A stretch of 64,000 nucleotides of DNA from Trebonia sp963759545 (GTDB lineage Bacteria > Actinomycetota > Actinomycetes > Streptosporangiales > Streptosporangiaceae), in contig CAVXAB010000031.1 in assembly GCA_963759545.1 (NCBI GenBank), positions 62,001 through 126,000 of the forward strand. The letters are read 5' to 3'. The notes under the pieces are model-generated. The model was not told where the DNA came from. It made no database searches and saw nothing but the letters and a program-made list of their open reading frames with translations. Shown here in pieces: positions 7,585 through 17,400 of the stretch (position 1 is its first letter; each line of letters opens with the position of its first letter). Made by a program: the position numbers and the translations under genes.

Positions 7585-8502
7585 ATGAGCACCGCTGACA
7601 TGAGCACCCCGGAAGACGACTTCGCCGACAACCCGTACGACCTGCTCGCCGAGGACCACGACGAGGGTCACCGCTGGGCGTTCGGCACCGGGTTCACCGA
7701 TCCGCTCGAAGGCGTCGACACGTCCGTTCCCGAGGGTCTCGACCCCGGGGCGCTCGTCCGCTTCTGCCTCGCCCTCGGCGACGACGCGCTGATCTACAGC
7801 CACCGCCTGCAGCAGTGGGTGGCCGGCCTGCCCGAGCTCGAAGAGGAGACCGCGGTCGCCAACATCGCGCTCGACCTGCTCGGCCAGGCGCGCCTGCTGC
7901 TGGCCAGGGCCGGGGGGATCATCGGCCAGACCGAAGACCAGCTCGCGTTCTTCCGCGAGGAGAAGGAATTCAGGAACGTCCGCCTCGCCGAGCACGCCGA
8001 CCGTGACTTCGCCGAGCTCGTCGTCCGCCTGCTGATGTTCTCGACGTGGCGGCTCGCCCTCTTCGAGTCACTGGCAGGGCTCGAATCGTCATCGGGCACT
8101 GTTTCGTCAGGCGCTGGCGACCCAGTGCTCGCCGCGATCGCCGCCAAGGGCGTGAACGAGCTGGCATACCACCGCGACTACGCGGCGAGCTGGGTGATCA
8201 GGCTCGGCGACGGCACCCCCCTGTCGCATGCCAAGGCGCAGGCGGCGCTCGACACCCTGTGGCCGTTGATGGGGGAGCTGTTCTACCCCGGCCCCGACGC
8301 GCTCGCCACGGTCGATCGCGGTGCCTTCGACGCGATACTCGACACCGTCCTTTCCACGGCGGGCCTCGACCGCCCGGCCGCGCCACCCCTGGCGCCGGTA
8401 GGCGGCCGGGCGGGCCGCGACGGCGTGCACACCGAGGCAATGGGCTACATCCTCGCGGAGCTCCAGTCCGTCGCCCGCGCCCACCCGGACGCGACATGGT
8501 AG
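7585..8502 (+). CDS. paaC: PaaC subunit of phenylacetyl-CoA epoxidase
   Basis: 305 residues, ferritin-like helical protein and structural partner of PaaA; PaaC has the fold but not a working di-iron site. Family segments seen: FCLALGDDALIYSHRLQQWV, LEEETAVANIALDLLGQARL, LAFFREEKEFRNVRLAE, and KGVNELAYHRDYAASWVIRL near residue 195. The N-terminal 40 residues (acidic, Asp/Glu-rich) are longer than in E. coli PaaC. The ATG at 7585 was chosen; the next in-frame ATG at 7600 is also possible. It follows paaB by 28 bases and overlaps paaD. Confidence 0.9.
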   Translation: MSTADMSTPEDDFADNPYDLLAEDHDEGHRWAFGTGFTDPLEGVDTSVPEGLDPGALVRFCLALGDDALIYSHRLQQWVAGLPELEEETAVANIALDLLGQARLLLARAGGIIGQTEDQLAFFREEKEFRNVRLAEHADRDFAELVVRLLMFSTWRLALFESLAGLESSSGTVSSGAGDPVLAAIAAKGVNELAYHRDYAASWVIRLGDGTPLSHAKAQAALDTLWPLMGELFYPGPDALATVDRGAFDAILDTVLSTAGLDRPAAPPLAPVGGRAGRDGVHTEAMGYILAELQSVARAHPDATW

Positions 8503-9005
8503 CCCCCGTGACCGCGCGGACGCCGGCGTACGACGTCGCCGCGGGCACCCAGGACCCGGAGATCCCGACGCTGACGATCGAAGACCTCGGCATCCTCCGC
8601 TCGGCTGATTACTCTCCCGACCGGGGCGTCGTCGTGACGATCACCCCGACCTACAGCGGCTGCCCGGCGATGCGCGAGATCGCCGCGGACGTCCAGGCCC
8701 GCCTCAACCGGGCCGGGTTCGAGCGCGTCACCGTCGAGACCCAGCTGGCACCGCCCTGGAGCACCGACTGGATCACCGCGGAGGGCCACCGCAAGCTCGC
8801 CGCCGTCGGCATCGCCCCGCCGTCGCCCGCGCCGCGGCGAACCGGCCCGGTCCCGCTGACCCTCGGCCGCTCCCCGTCGCCCCGCTGCCCGCAGTGCGGA
8901 TCGCCCGACACCAGGCTGACGGCCCAGTTCAGCGCGACGGCCTGCAAGTCGCTGCACCGCTGCAACGCGTGCGGCGAGCCGTTTGAGGGGGTCAAGGCCC
9001 TGTGA
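8496..9005 (+). CDS. paaD: PaaD, iron-sulfur assembly protein for phenylacetyl-CoA epoxidase
   Basis: 169 residues from an ATG at 8496 that overlaps the paaC stop. The N-terminal half is an MIP18/DUF59 domain (DPEIPTLTIEDLGILRSADY, then YSGCPAMREIAADVQARL with the conserved Cys). The C-terminal part is a zinc-ribbon-like Cys cluster (CPQCG at about 132, CKSLHRCNACG at about 152), characteristic of PaaD. PaaD is needed for maturation of the epoxidase, probably the Fe-S centre of PaaE. Position between paaC and paaE with overlaps on both sides is the standard order. Confidence 0.9.
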   Translation: MVAPVTARTPAYDVAAGTQDPEIPTLTIEDLGILRSADYSPDRGVVVTITPTYSGCPAMREIAADVQARLNRAGFERVTVETQLAPPWSTDWITAEGHRKLAAVGIAPPSPAPRRTGPVPLTLGRSPSPRCPQCGSPDTRLTAQFSATACKSLHRCNACGEPFEGVKAL

Positions 9006-10075
9006 CTGAAACCCCAGTGCGCCGCGCGAGGCGCTCGGACTTTCACTGTCTCACCGTCAAGCGCGTCGAGCGCCTGACCGACGACTCCGCCGCGATCACC
9101 CTCATGGTGCCCGACGACCTGGCCGGCGCCTTCGCGTTCGCCGCCGGGCAGTCGCTGACCGTCCGCCGCGGCGAGGAGCGGCGCACCTACTCGATCTGTG
9201 CCCCGGCGGGCGCTGCCCCGAGGATCGGCGTCCGCGAGGTCGCCGGCGGTGTCGTCTCCGGGTGGCTCGTGCGCACACTCAAGGCAGGCGACACTCTCGA
9301 GGTCCAAGTGCCAAGTGGCACTTTCACCCCCGACCTGTCCGTCCCTGGCCGGCACGTCCTGATCGCGGCGGGCTCGGGCATCACCCCGATGATGTCGATC
9401 GCCGCGTCGGTGCTCGCCGCCGACGACAAGTCCACCGTCACGCTCCTCTACGGCAACCGGCGCAGCGACACGGTCATGTTCGCCGACGAGGTCGCCGACC
9501 TCAAGGACGCCCATCCGGCCAGGATGCAGATCGTCCACGTGCTGTCCCGCGAGCCCCAGGAAGTCGAGCTGCACAGCGGCCGGCTCGACGCCGCGCGGCT
9601 GTCCGCGCTGCTGCCCGCGACCGTCGACGTGCCGGCCGTGGACCACTGGTGGCTGTGCGGGCCCTTCGCCATGGTCACCGACGCCATCGAGGTGCTGCGC
9701 GGGCTCGGCGTGGACGGCGCCCGCATCCATCGCGAGCTGTTCTGGGTCGGCGACGAGCCTCCTTTGGAGGCGACCCACGACGATGCTCCCGTCGGCGAGG
9801 GCGCGAGCCTGACCGTCATCCTCGACGGGCGCAGCTCCACGCTCATCCTGCCCGCGGGCACGCCGATCCTCGACGGCGCCCAGAAGGCCAGGCCCGACCT
9901 GCCGTTCGCCTGCAAGGGCGGCGTCTGCGGCACCTGCCGGGCCATGGTCACCAGCGGCGCGGCCGTGATGCGCCGCAACTACGCCCTCGAGCAGCGCGAG
10001 ATTGACGCCGGCTACGTCCTCACCTGTCAGGCACTGCCGCAGACCGAGGAAATCACCGTTGATTACGACAGTTAA
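9002..10075 (+). CDS. paaE: PaaE, reductase of phenylacetyl-CoA epoxidase
   Basis: 357 residues from a GTG at 9002 overlapping the paaD stop (GTGA). PaaE passes electrons from NADPH to the PaaA di-iron centre. Domains in order: FAD-binding barrel with RRTYSICAP (about 60-68), NAD(P) domain with IAAGSGITPMMSIAASV (about 120), LLYGNRR and WWLCGPFAMV, then a plant-type 2Fe-2S ferredoxin with CKGGVCGTC (about 301-309) and the fourth Cys in LTCQALPQ (about 341). All four cluster Cys are present. The gene ends inside the first copy of a 20-bp tandem duplication. Confidence 0.92.
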   Translation: MTETPVRRARRSDFHCLTVKRVERLTDDSAAITLMVPDDLAGAFAFAAGQSLTVRRGEERRTYSICAPAGAAPRIGVREVAGGVVSGWLVRTLKAGDTLEVQVPSGTFTPDLSVPGRHVLIAAGSGITPMMSIAASVLAADDKSTVTLLYGNRRSDTVMFADEVADLKDAHPARMQIVHVLSREPQEVELHSGRLDAARLSALLPATVDVPAVDHWWLCGPFAMVTDAIEVLRGLGVDGARIHRELFWVGDEPPLEATHDDAPVGEGASLTVILDGRSSTLILPAGTPILDGAQKARPDLPFACKGGVCGTCRAMVTSGAAVMRRNYALEQREIDAGYVLTCQALPQTEEITVDYDS

Positions 10076-10095
10076 CCGTTGATTACGACAGTTAA
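10056..10095 (+). repeat. exact 20-bp tandem duplication at paaE end
   Basis: The unit CCGTTGATTACGACAGTTAA occurs twice in a row (10056-10075, 10076-10095). The first copy encodes the last residues and stop of paaE; the second lies in the paaE-paaK gap. Probably a recent slippage event. Confidence 0.9.
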
Positions 10096-10107
10096 GGGGA
10101 AAGCGCC

Positions 10108-11412
10108 ATGACCGCCGCCGTCAGCCCCCCGGGCGAGCTTGAGCCCATCGAGACCGCCTCGGTTGACGAGCTGCGGGCGCTGCAGCTTGAGCGGCTGCGC
10201 TGGTCGCTGCGGCACGCCTACGAGAACGTGCCGTACTACCGGAAGATGTTCGACGTCGCGGCGATCCATCCCGACGACGTCAAGGACCTGTCGGACCTCG
10301 CCAAGTTCCCGTTCACCACGAAGGCGTCGCTGCGCGACAACTACCCGTTCGGCATGTTCGCGGTGCCCCGTGAGCAGGTGGCGCGGGTCCACGCCTCGTC
10401 GGGAACCACCGGCCGCCCGACGGTCGTCGGGTACACCGCCGCGGACATCGACACCTGGGCCGACGTCATGGCCCGCTCCATCCGCGCGGCAGGCGGCCGT
10501 CCCGGTCACATCGTGCACGTGGCCTACGGGTACGGCCTGTTCACCGGCGGCCTCGGCGCGCACTACGGTGCCGAGCGGCTCGGCTGCACCGTGGTGCCAG
10601 TCTCCGGCGGCATGACCGAGCGGCAGGTGACGCTGATCAGGGACTTCCAGCCGGACGTCATCATGGTCACCCCCTCCTACATGCTCAACATCATCGACGA
10701 GATGGAGCGCCAGGGGCTTGATCCGGCTCAGTCATCCTTGAAGTACGGCATCTTCGGCGCCGAACCGTGGACGAACGAGATGCGGTTTGAGATGGAGGCT
10801 CGCGCCGGCCTCGACGCGACCGACATCTACGGGCTGTCCGAGGTCATGGGGCCAGGCGTGGCCCAGGAGTGCGTGGAGACCAAGGACGGACTGCACGTCT
10901 GGGAAGACCACTTCTACCCGGAGGTCATCGACCCGGTTACCGGCGAGGTGCTGCCCGACGGCGAGCAGGGCGAGCTGGTCTTCACGTCGCTGACCAAGCA
11001 GGCGATGCCCGTCATCCGCTACCGCACGCGCGACCTCACCCGGCTGCTCCCTGGCACCGCCCGCACGATGCGCCGCATCGAGAAGATCACCGGCCGCACC
11101 GACGACATGATCATCCTGCGCGGCGTCAACCTGTTCCCGACCCAGGTCGAGGAGCTCATCCTTGGCGTCCCCGCCCTGTCACCGCACTTCCAGCTCCACC
11201 TGGCGCGCAGCGGCCGCATGGACGCCATGACCGTCCACGTAGAGCGGCGCCAGGACGCGACCGAGGCCGACGCCGAGGCAGCCGCCGTCCAGCTGGCCAC
11301 CCAGGTCAAGAACACCATCGGCGTCACCACCGCCGTCGTGGTAGAGCCCCCGGACACCATCGAACGCAGCATGGGCAAAATGCGCCGCATAGTCGACGAA
11401 CGCCCTCGCTAG
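10108..11412 (+). CDS. paaK: phenylacetate-CoA ligase
   Basis: 434 residues, the normal PaaK length. It activates phenylacetate to phenylacetyl-CoA with ATP, the first pathway step. ANL-family motifs: the P-loop-like VHASSGTTGRPTVVGYTAAD (about 94-113), YGLSEVMGPGVAQEC (about 238) and the hinge/C-terminal stretch YRTRDLTRLLPGTARTMRRI followed by GRTDDMIILRGVNLFPTQVE. The ATG at 10108 is preceded by AGGGGAAAG. Last gene of the paaZABCDEK series, followed by a copy of repeat family A. paaF, paaH and paaJ are not in this window. Confidence 0.94.
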   Translation: MTAAVSPPGELEPIETASVDELRALQLERLRWSLRHAYENVPYYRKMFDVAAIHPDDVKDLSDLAKFPFTTKASLRDNYPFGMFAVPREQVARVHASSGTTGRPTVVGYTAADIDTWADVMARSIRAAGGRPGHIVHVAYGYGLFTGGLGAHYGAERLGCTVVPVSGGMTERQVTLIRDFQPDVIMVTPSYMLNIIDEMERQGLDPAQSSLKYGIFGAEPWTNEMRFEMEARAGLDATDIYGLSEVMGPGVAQECVETKDGLHVWEDHFYPEVIDPVTGEVLPDGEQGELVFTSLTKQAMPVIRYRTRDLTRLLPGTARTMRRIEKITGRTDDMIILRGVNLFPTQVEELILGVPALSPHFQLHLARSGRMDAMTVHVERRQDATEADAEAAAVQLATQVKNTIGVTTAVVVEPPDTIERSMGKMRRIVDERPR

Positions 11413-11425
11413 CACAACTAAGGCA

Positions 11426-11600
11426 AACCACGCCCGTTCCGTCCGGATTGTCCCGGCGGCACTGCCGCCCGCCCATGATCATGTGGATTCCGCAGCTTAT
11501 AAGCTGCGGAATCCACATGAAAAGCGAAATCCTTGTCGATCAGGTCGCGCCCGCGCGCGGATGCCGCGTGTCAGCCCGCACACGGCTGGCCCAACACGGT
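11426..11600 (-). repeat. repeat family A, copy 2 (reversed), with perfect 40-bp palindrome
   Basis: Inverted relative to the other copies: CGTCCGGATTGTCCCGGCGGCA (from about 11437) is the reverse of their right flank, and GGATGCCGCG (about 11558) that of their left flank. The core 11480-11519 is a perfect palindrome with 20-bp arms (CATGTGGATTCCGCAGCTTA). It follows paaK directly and could end paa transcription. Confidence 0.7.
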
Positions 11601-11612
11601 ACGTTCTTGGAC

Positions 11613-12257
11613 ATGAGCCTCATCCACCACACAACGCTAAAACCGGCCAAGCTCGAGCTGCTGGCTGACTGGCTGCCGACTCGCCCGTGGTACCGGGGAG
11701 GCGCGGGCCAGCCATCGCTGACCAGGGTCGGCGGGTTCCGCCTCGACGACCCGGCCGGGGAAGTCGGCATCGAGTTCATGGTGGCCTCGGACGGCTCGAC
11801 CGCGTATCACGTGCCGCTCACCTACCGGGGGAGCCCGGTGGAGGAGATGGACGGCGCGCTGATCGGCACGTCCGAGCACGGGGTGCTCGGGCCGCGCTGG
11901 ATATACGACGGCACCCGCGATCCCGTGCTGGTAAGCCAGCTAGTGGCGCTGATCCAGGGAGTGGCGGAACCGCAGGCGCAAAGCCAGAGCGACACGCCCG
12001 ACCCGACGGTGCTGAGCTGGCCGGCGGCGGACGGAACCCTGGGCGTCGCCGCCTTCACGGTGTCGGATGACGCGGAAGGAACGATGGTGAGCGTGAGCGC
12101 GGCCGCCGGCGAACTCGCCTTGCGGATACAACGCGTGCTGCGGCCGCTGACCGGTGACGGAGCGGCGCCGGGCGCGGTCTCCGCGACCTGGGGACTCGCC
12201 GACGGCACCCGGGCTCGCGCCGTCTTCGCCACCGCCTCCCGCGAGCCGCTCGCCTGA
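11613..12257 (+). CDS. maltokinase-N-terminal-cap-like protein (CG0192-type)
   Basis: 214 residues. The opening SLIHHTTLKPAKLELLADWL, then PWYRGG, resembles the N-terminal cap domain of mycobacterial maltokinase and the stand-alone CG0192-like proteins of actinobacteria. No kinase motif follows, so it is probably non-catalytic. Later stretches include VPLTYRGSPVEEMDGALIGT and HGVLGPRWIYDGTRDPVLV, conserved in that family. I chose the ATG at 11613; the ribosome site is weak and the longer frame upstream overlaps paaK. A function in sugar-1-phosphate or glycogen metabolism is only suggested by the family. It stands alone between paaK and an MFS gene on the other strand. Confidence 0.7.
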   Translation: MSLIHHTTLKPAKLELLADWLPTRPWYRGGAGQPSLTRVGGFRLDDPAGEVGIEFMVASDGSTAYHVPLTYRGSPVEEMDGALIGTSEHGVLGPRWIYDGTRDPVLVSQLVALIQGVAEPQAQSQSDTPDPTVLSWPAADGTLGVAAFTVSDDAEGTMVSVSAAAGELALRIQRVLRPLTGDGAAPGAVSATWGLADGTRARAVFATASREPLA

Positions 12258-12277
12258 CACGCTCTACCCGCTCCCGC

Positions 12278-13723
12278 TTATGCCGCGGGAGCCAGGACCT
12301 TCTCCTCCGCCTTGGCGACCAGCGTGGCGGTGCGGGCGGCGCTGGCCTTTCCGCTGCGGCTCGTCGTGATCAGCGCGAGGACGATGACCACGACTCCGGC
12401 GGCGGCGACTATCCACCATCCCGGCCGCGTCGCGGCCGCGAACCCGGCCGTCATCGAGCCGTGCAGGTTCGCGGCCAGCACCGAGCCCATGACGGCAACG
12501 CCGAGCGACGAGCCCACCTGGCGGCTCGTCGAGGCGATACCCGACGCGACGCCAGCCTGCGACCGGGGCATCCCGGACACGGCGGAGTTCGTGATCGGGG
12601 CGTTCACGAAGCCCATCCCGATGCCGAACACGAAGAAGGCAAGGACCAGGTAGGCAGGCGCGGAAGAGTTGGTGAGCTGCGTTAGCAGGATGCCTCCGGC
12701 GGTGATCCCCGCGCCCGCGATCAGCAGCGGCGCCCTGGCGCCGCTCCTCGCGAGCATGCGGCCCGCCAGCGGCGCGCTCACCGCCATGGCGGCGGCCATC
12801 GGCAGCAGGAACAGCCCCGCGATCAGCGGCCGGTAGCCGCGGACATCCTGAAGGTACAGCGTGATGAGGAACAGGAACCCGCCGAGCGCCGACATGGCGC
12901 TCACCGCGGTCAGGGTCGCGCCGGAGAACGGCAGGCTGCGGAAGAACCGGACGTCGATGAGCGGATCTGCCCGCCGCGGCTCGTAGCGGAGGAAGGCGAT
13001 GACGGCGATCACCGTGACGGCGAAGAACGCCAGGATGCGGGCGGAGCCCCAGCCGTAGGCCGGCCCTTCGATGATGCCGAAAGTCAGCGAGCCGAGCATG
13101 GCGATGATCAGGATCTGGCCGATCGGGTCGAACCGCCTGGCTCGCGCCGCCTTGGACTCGGGCACGAACAGCGCGGTGAGCAGGATCGCCGCGATGCCGA
13201 CGGGGATATTCACCCAGAACACGCCGCGCCAGCCCACCGAGTCGACCAGGGCGCCGCCGACCACGGGGCCCATCGCCATGCTGAGCCCGAAGACGCCGCC
13301 CCAGACGCCGATCGCCCTGGCACGTTCCGCGGGCCTGGTGAACGTGTTCGTAATGATCGACATGGCGACCGGGTTGAGCATCGAGCCGCCGACTGCCTGC
13401 AGCATCCGGAAGGCGACTAGCCAGCCGAGCCCGGGCGCCAGGCTGCACAGCAGCGAGCCGATCGTGAACAGTGCCAGCCCGATCTGGAAGACGCGGCGCC
13501 GGCCCAGCCGGTCAGCGGTGGAGCCGGACAGCATGAGCAGGGCGGCCAGTACCAGCGTGTACGCGTCGATCGTCCACTGGAGTCCGGAAACGGGCGCGCG
13601 GAAGGTCCGGCCGATATCGGGCAGCGCCACGTTCACGATCGTCGAGTCAAGACCGACGATGAACAGGCTCATGCAGCAAATTGCCAGTACCAGATACCGG
13701 CGCTTGCGGCTCAGCTCAGGCAA
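12278..13723 (-). CDS. MFS multidrug/H+ antiporter, DHA2 (14-TM) type
   Basis: 481 residues from a TTG at 13723 with GGGAGGG about 10 bases ahead. A 14-helix transporter of the EmrB/QacA group. Family motifs: MSLFIVGLDSTIVNVALPDI in helix 1 (motif D1), DAYTLVLAALLMLSGSTADR, LGRRRVFQIGL (motif A) and WGGVFGLSMAMGPVVGGALV (motif C of antiporters). The tail is Ala/Lys-rich. It probably exports a hydrophobic or cationic compound by proton antiport in the plasma membrane. The Lrp gene beyond 13886 is on the same strand with a 163-base gap, so they may be separate units. Confidence 0.88.
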   Translation of the reverse strand: MPELSRKRRYLVLAICCMSLFIVGLDSTIVNVALPDIGRTFRAPVSGLQWTIDAYTLVLAALLMLSGSTADRLGRRRVFQIGLALFTIGSLLCSLAPGLGWLVAFRMLQAVGGSMLNPVAMSIITNTFTRPAERARAIGVWGGVFGLSMAMGPVVGGALVDSVGWRGVFWVNIPVGIAAILLTALFVPESKAARARRFDPIGQILIIAMLGSLTFGIIEGPAYGWGSARILAFFAVTVIAVIAFLRYEPRRADPLIDVRFFRSLPFSGATLTAVSAMSALGGFLFLITLYLQDVRGYRPLIAGLFLLPMAAAMAVSAPLAGRMLARSGARAPLLIAGAGITAGGILLTQLTNSSAPAYLVLAFFVFGIGMGFVNAPITNSAVSGMPRSQAGVASGIASTSRQVGSSLGVAVMGSVLAANLHGSMTAGFAAATRPGWWIVAAAGVVVIVLALITTSRSGKASAARTATLVAKAEEKVLAPAA

Positions 13724-13886
13724 CGCGAATCCCTCCCGTGCCAGGGATCAATAGTTGCTACATGACAACTAATGATGACGCGTTGATTATGCCCGCTGTG
13801 GAGGCCGCTGAATGTGACGTTCGTCTCGAACGTAATTTCGTACCACTGGCGAATGATTTCACTTCCTGCGATGCAGAGCAAGCACG

Positions 13887-14384
13887 CTATGCCGGGTCAT
13901 GGTCGTGGCGGCGAGCCTGGGCCGTCCTGAGCTGCTGGACTAGGGGCAGGATGCGGTAGCCGACGCGCTGGTTGAGTGAGATCTCCGTCCGGGTGCGGGT
14001 GACGCCGGGCAGCGCGAGCAGGGTCTGCACGATCTCCTCCAGGTGGAGGTTGCTCCGGGCGGCCACGCGGCAGAGCAGGTCGCCCTCGCCGGTTGTGGTG
14101 TGCGCCTCAAGCACCTCAGGCATCCCGTTGAGCCGGGAAACCACGTTGTCGAGCTGGCCCTGGGCGAGGTAGAGCTGGACGAAGGCTTGCACGGCGTAGC
14201 CGAGCCCGGCCGGGCTGATCGCCGGGGCGTGCCCGGCGATGACGCCCTCGCGCTCGAGCCGGGCGAGCCGGGCCTGCACGGTGCCCCGCGCGACGCCGAG
14301 CACCCGGGCGTACTCGCGCATGCCCGCCTGCGGCTCCTCGAGCAGGAGGTTAAGCAGCTCAAGATCTAGTTGATCCAGATGCAC
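13887..14384 (-). CDS. Lrp/AsnC-family regulator
   Basis: 165 residues. N-terminal winged HTH: LDQLDLELLNLLLEEPQAGM, REYARVLGVARGTVQARLAR LEREGVI. C-terminal RAM effector domain: VQAFVQLYLAQGQLDNVVSRL, EAHTTTGEGDLLCRVAARS, and the GVTRTRTEISLNQRV end. These regulators bind amino acids and usually control neighbouring genes. It is divergent from the indolepyruvate:ferredoxin oxidoreductase gene with a 109-base AT-richer spacer, which makes that enzyme of amino-acid breakdown the natural target. Confidence 0.86.
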   Translation of the reverse strand: MHLDQLDLELLNLLLEEPQAGMREYARVLGVARGTVQARLARLEREGVIAGHAPAISPAGLGYAVQAFVQLYLAQGQLDNVVSRLNGMPEVLEAHTTTGEGDLLCRVAARSNLHLEEIVQTLLALPGVTRTRTEISLNQRVGYRILPLVQQLRTAQARRHDHDPA

Positions 14385-14493
14385 AGGCCCAGGGCTCCAT
14401 TACTGCAAGACTTGACGATGGACGCTGAGCCAGTGGCTCAATGAAGGCTCTTGATACTAGACCAATTGATCAGTGCGAATCTAGAGTGACCTC

Positions 14494-17400
14494 ATGACGG
14501 CAGCTTTCAGCCCTCGCGTGGCCAGCCTCGACGAGCGCTATCAGCGCCAGGACGGGACGATCTACCTCACGGGGATCCAGGCGCTCGTCCGCATGCTGCT
14601 CGACCGCGCCCGCCACGACCGGGAGCACGGTCTCGCGACGGCCTCCTACGTGTCCGGTTACGAGGGCTCTCCGCTTGGCGGCTACGACCTCGAACTCGCC
14701 CGCCACGGCGACCTGCTCGGCGAGTACGGCATCCTGCACCAGCCCGGCCTCAACGAGGAGCTGGCGGCGACGTCGGTGTCCGGGACCCAGCTGGCCGGCC
14801 GGGTCGGTGACGCCAAGCACGACGGCGTGACCGGCGTCTGGTACGGCAAGGCACCCGGCCTTGACCGGGCCACCGACGCGCTGCGGCACGCCAACATGAT
14901 CGGGACGTCGCCGACCGGGGGAGCGGTGGCGCTCGTCGGCGACGACCCGGCCGCCAAGTCCTCCACCCTGCCGTGTTCCTCCGAGATGGCCCTCGCCGGC
15001 CTCATGATGCCGACGTTTTACCCGGCCGACCCGGCCGAGGTCCTCGTGCACGGCCTGCACGCGGTGGAACTGTCCCGCGCCAGCGGCCTGTGGTCCGCCA
15101 TCAAGGTGGTCACCGCCATGGCCGACGGCGCGTCCACCGCCCAGGTCAGCCCGCACTGGCAAGCGCCCGACCTGTCGGACCTACCCGGCGGCCTGCGCGC
15201 CTACGGCCACCAGCCGCGAGCCCGCCTGCTCGGCGCCGAACTCGCCGAGCTGGAGCGAAGCCAGAACCTCACCAGGCTGCCGATCGCCGTCGAGTACATC
15301 CGCCGCAGCGGCCTCAACGCGATTACCGGGCCGCGCAACGCCAGGATCGGCCTGGTGGCCGCGGGCAAGACCCACCTGGACGTCCGCCAGGCCCTTACCG
15401 CGCTCGGGCTCGGCGATGACGAACTCGAACGGCACGGCATCCGGCTGCTCAAGCTTGGCGTGATCTACCCGCTAGAACCAAGCATCGTCACCGAGTTCGC
15501 GGCCGGCCTCGACGAGATCGTCGTCATCGAGGACAAGCGCGCCTTCATTGAAGACGCGGTGAAGTCCGTGCTCTACGGGCAGTCCGCCCCTCCTGCGGTT
15601 TACGGCAAACGGTCCAGGGACGGCTCTCCGCTGTTCTCGGCCGTGGGCGAGCTCGACGCGGACTCGGTCGCGGACGGCCTCGCCCGCCACTTCGAGGCCG
15701 CGGCAATCCCGGTCAGGAGCCGGCCGCCCCGCGAGCGGGTCATGCTGCCGCTGGCGCAGCGCATGCCGTACTTCTGCTCCGGCTGTCCGCACAACTCCTC
15801 CACCAAGGTCGCACCGGGCACCCTCGTCGGCGGCGGGATCGGCTGTCACGCCATGGTGGCGTTCATGCCGGAGGAGCAGGTCGGCGAGGTCATCGGGCTG
15901 TGCCAGATGGGCGGCGAGGGCGCGCAGTGGATGGGCATCGCGCCGTTCGTGACGCAGCGGCACCTGGTGCAGAACCTCGGCGACGGCACGTTCGCCCACT
16001 CCGGCAGCCTCGCCATCCGCGCCGCGGTGGCCTCGGGCGCGAACATCACCTTCAAGCTGCTGCGCAACTCCGCCGTCGCGATGACCGGCGGCCAGCGGGC
16101 GGTCGGCGAACTGCCGGTCGACCGGCTTCTCGCGCTGCTTGCCGCGGAAGGCGTCCGCAAGACCGTCGTCACCACCGACGACCCGGCAGGACTCCGGCGG
16201 CAACTGGGCGCAAGCGATGTCAAACACAGGGCCGACATCCGGCACCGCGACGACCTGGTCGACGTGCAGCTGGAACTGGCCGCGATCGACGGCGTCACCG
16301 TGCTGATCCACGACCAGGAGTGCGCGGCGGAGAAGCGGCGCAAGCGCCGGCGCGGCAAGGTGGCGGCGCCGGCCCAGCGGGCGTTCATCAACGAGCGAGT
16401 CTGCGAGGGCTGCGGCGACTGCGGCCGGGTGTCCAACTGCCTGTCCGTCCAGCCGGTGGCCACCGAGTTCGGCCGCAAGACCCGGATCCACCAGTCGTCC
16501 TGCAACCTGGACTTCTCCTGCCTCAACGGCGACTGCCCGTCGTTCCTGACCGTGACCACGGCCGCGTCGAAGACCGTCCCTCCCAAGGCCCGCGAACCCG
16601 AATTGCCTGCGACGCTCGAAGAGCCGGCGCGGCTCTTCGAGCCCGACGGCTTCACCATGCGCATCACCGGCGTCGGCGGCACCGGCGTGGTGACCATCGC
16701 GCAGATCCTCGGCACCGCGTTCGCCGCCGACGGGCGCCAGGTCCGCTCGCTCGACCAGACCGGCCTGGCGCAGAAGGGCGGCGCGGTCGTGTCCGACTTG
16801 TGCGTCAGCACCGGGCCAGCGGCGCGTTCCGCCAAGCTCGGTTACGGCGAGTGCGACCTGTACCTCGGCTGTGACTCCCTTGTCGCCACCGACGGCACAC
16901 AGTTGCGGGCCGCGAGCAAGGACCGGACGGTGGCCGTGGTCTCCACGACCGAGGTGCCAACCGGGCAGATGATCGCCGATGTCGGTGAGCACTTCCCCGC
17001 GGTCGGCCGGGTCACGGCCGCGATCGAGGCGCAGGTGCGCTCGGCCCGCTTCCTTGATGCGGCGGCGGTGGCCACGGACCGGTTCGGCGACGAGCAGTAC
17101 GCCAACATGATCCTGGTGGGCGCCGCCTACCAGGCGGGCGCGCTGCCGGTCAGCGCGGAGGCGCTCGAGCACGCGATCCGGCTCAACGGCGTTGCGGTGG
17201 ACGCCAACATCCGGGCGTTCCGCGCGGGCCGGTCGGTGACCGGGCAGGCGGCGTCCACCACCGAGGACGCCAGTCCAGCCGAGCGGGACCTGGCCGATGT
17301 GCTCGCGCTGCGCGTCAGCGAACTGACGGCGTTCCAGGACCGGGCCTGCGCGGAGGACTATGCCAGCTTCGTCGAGCGCGTCCGGGCCAGCGAGGCCGCC

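Noticed and set aside
10869..12257. 462-codon + strand frame across paaK and the next gene
   Set aside because: Its first 248 codons are a shifted frame of paaK with Arg/Pro-rich nonsense. Only the part from the ATG at 11613 looks like a protein.
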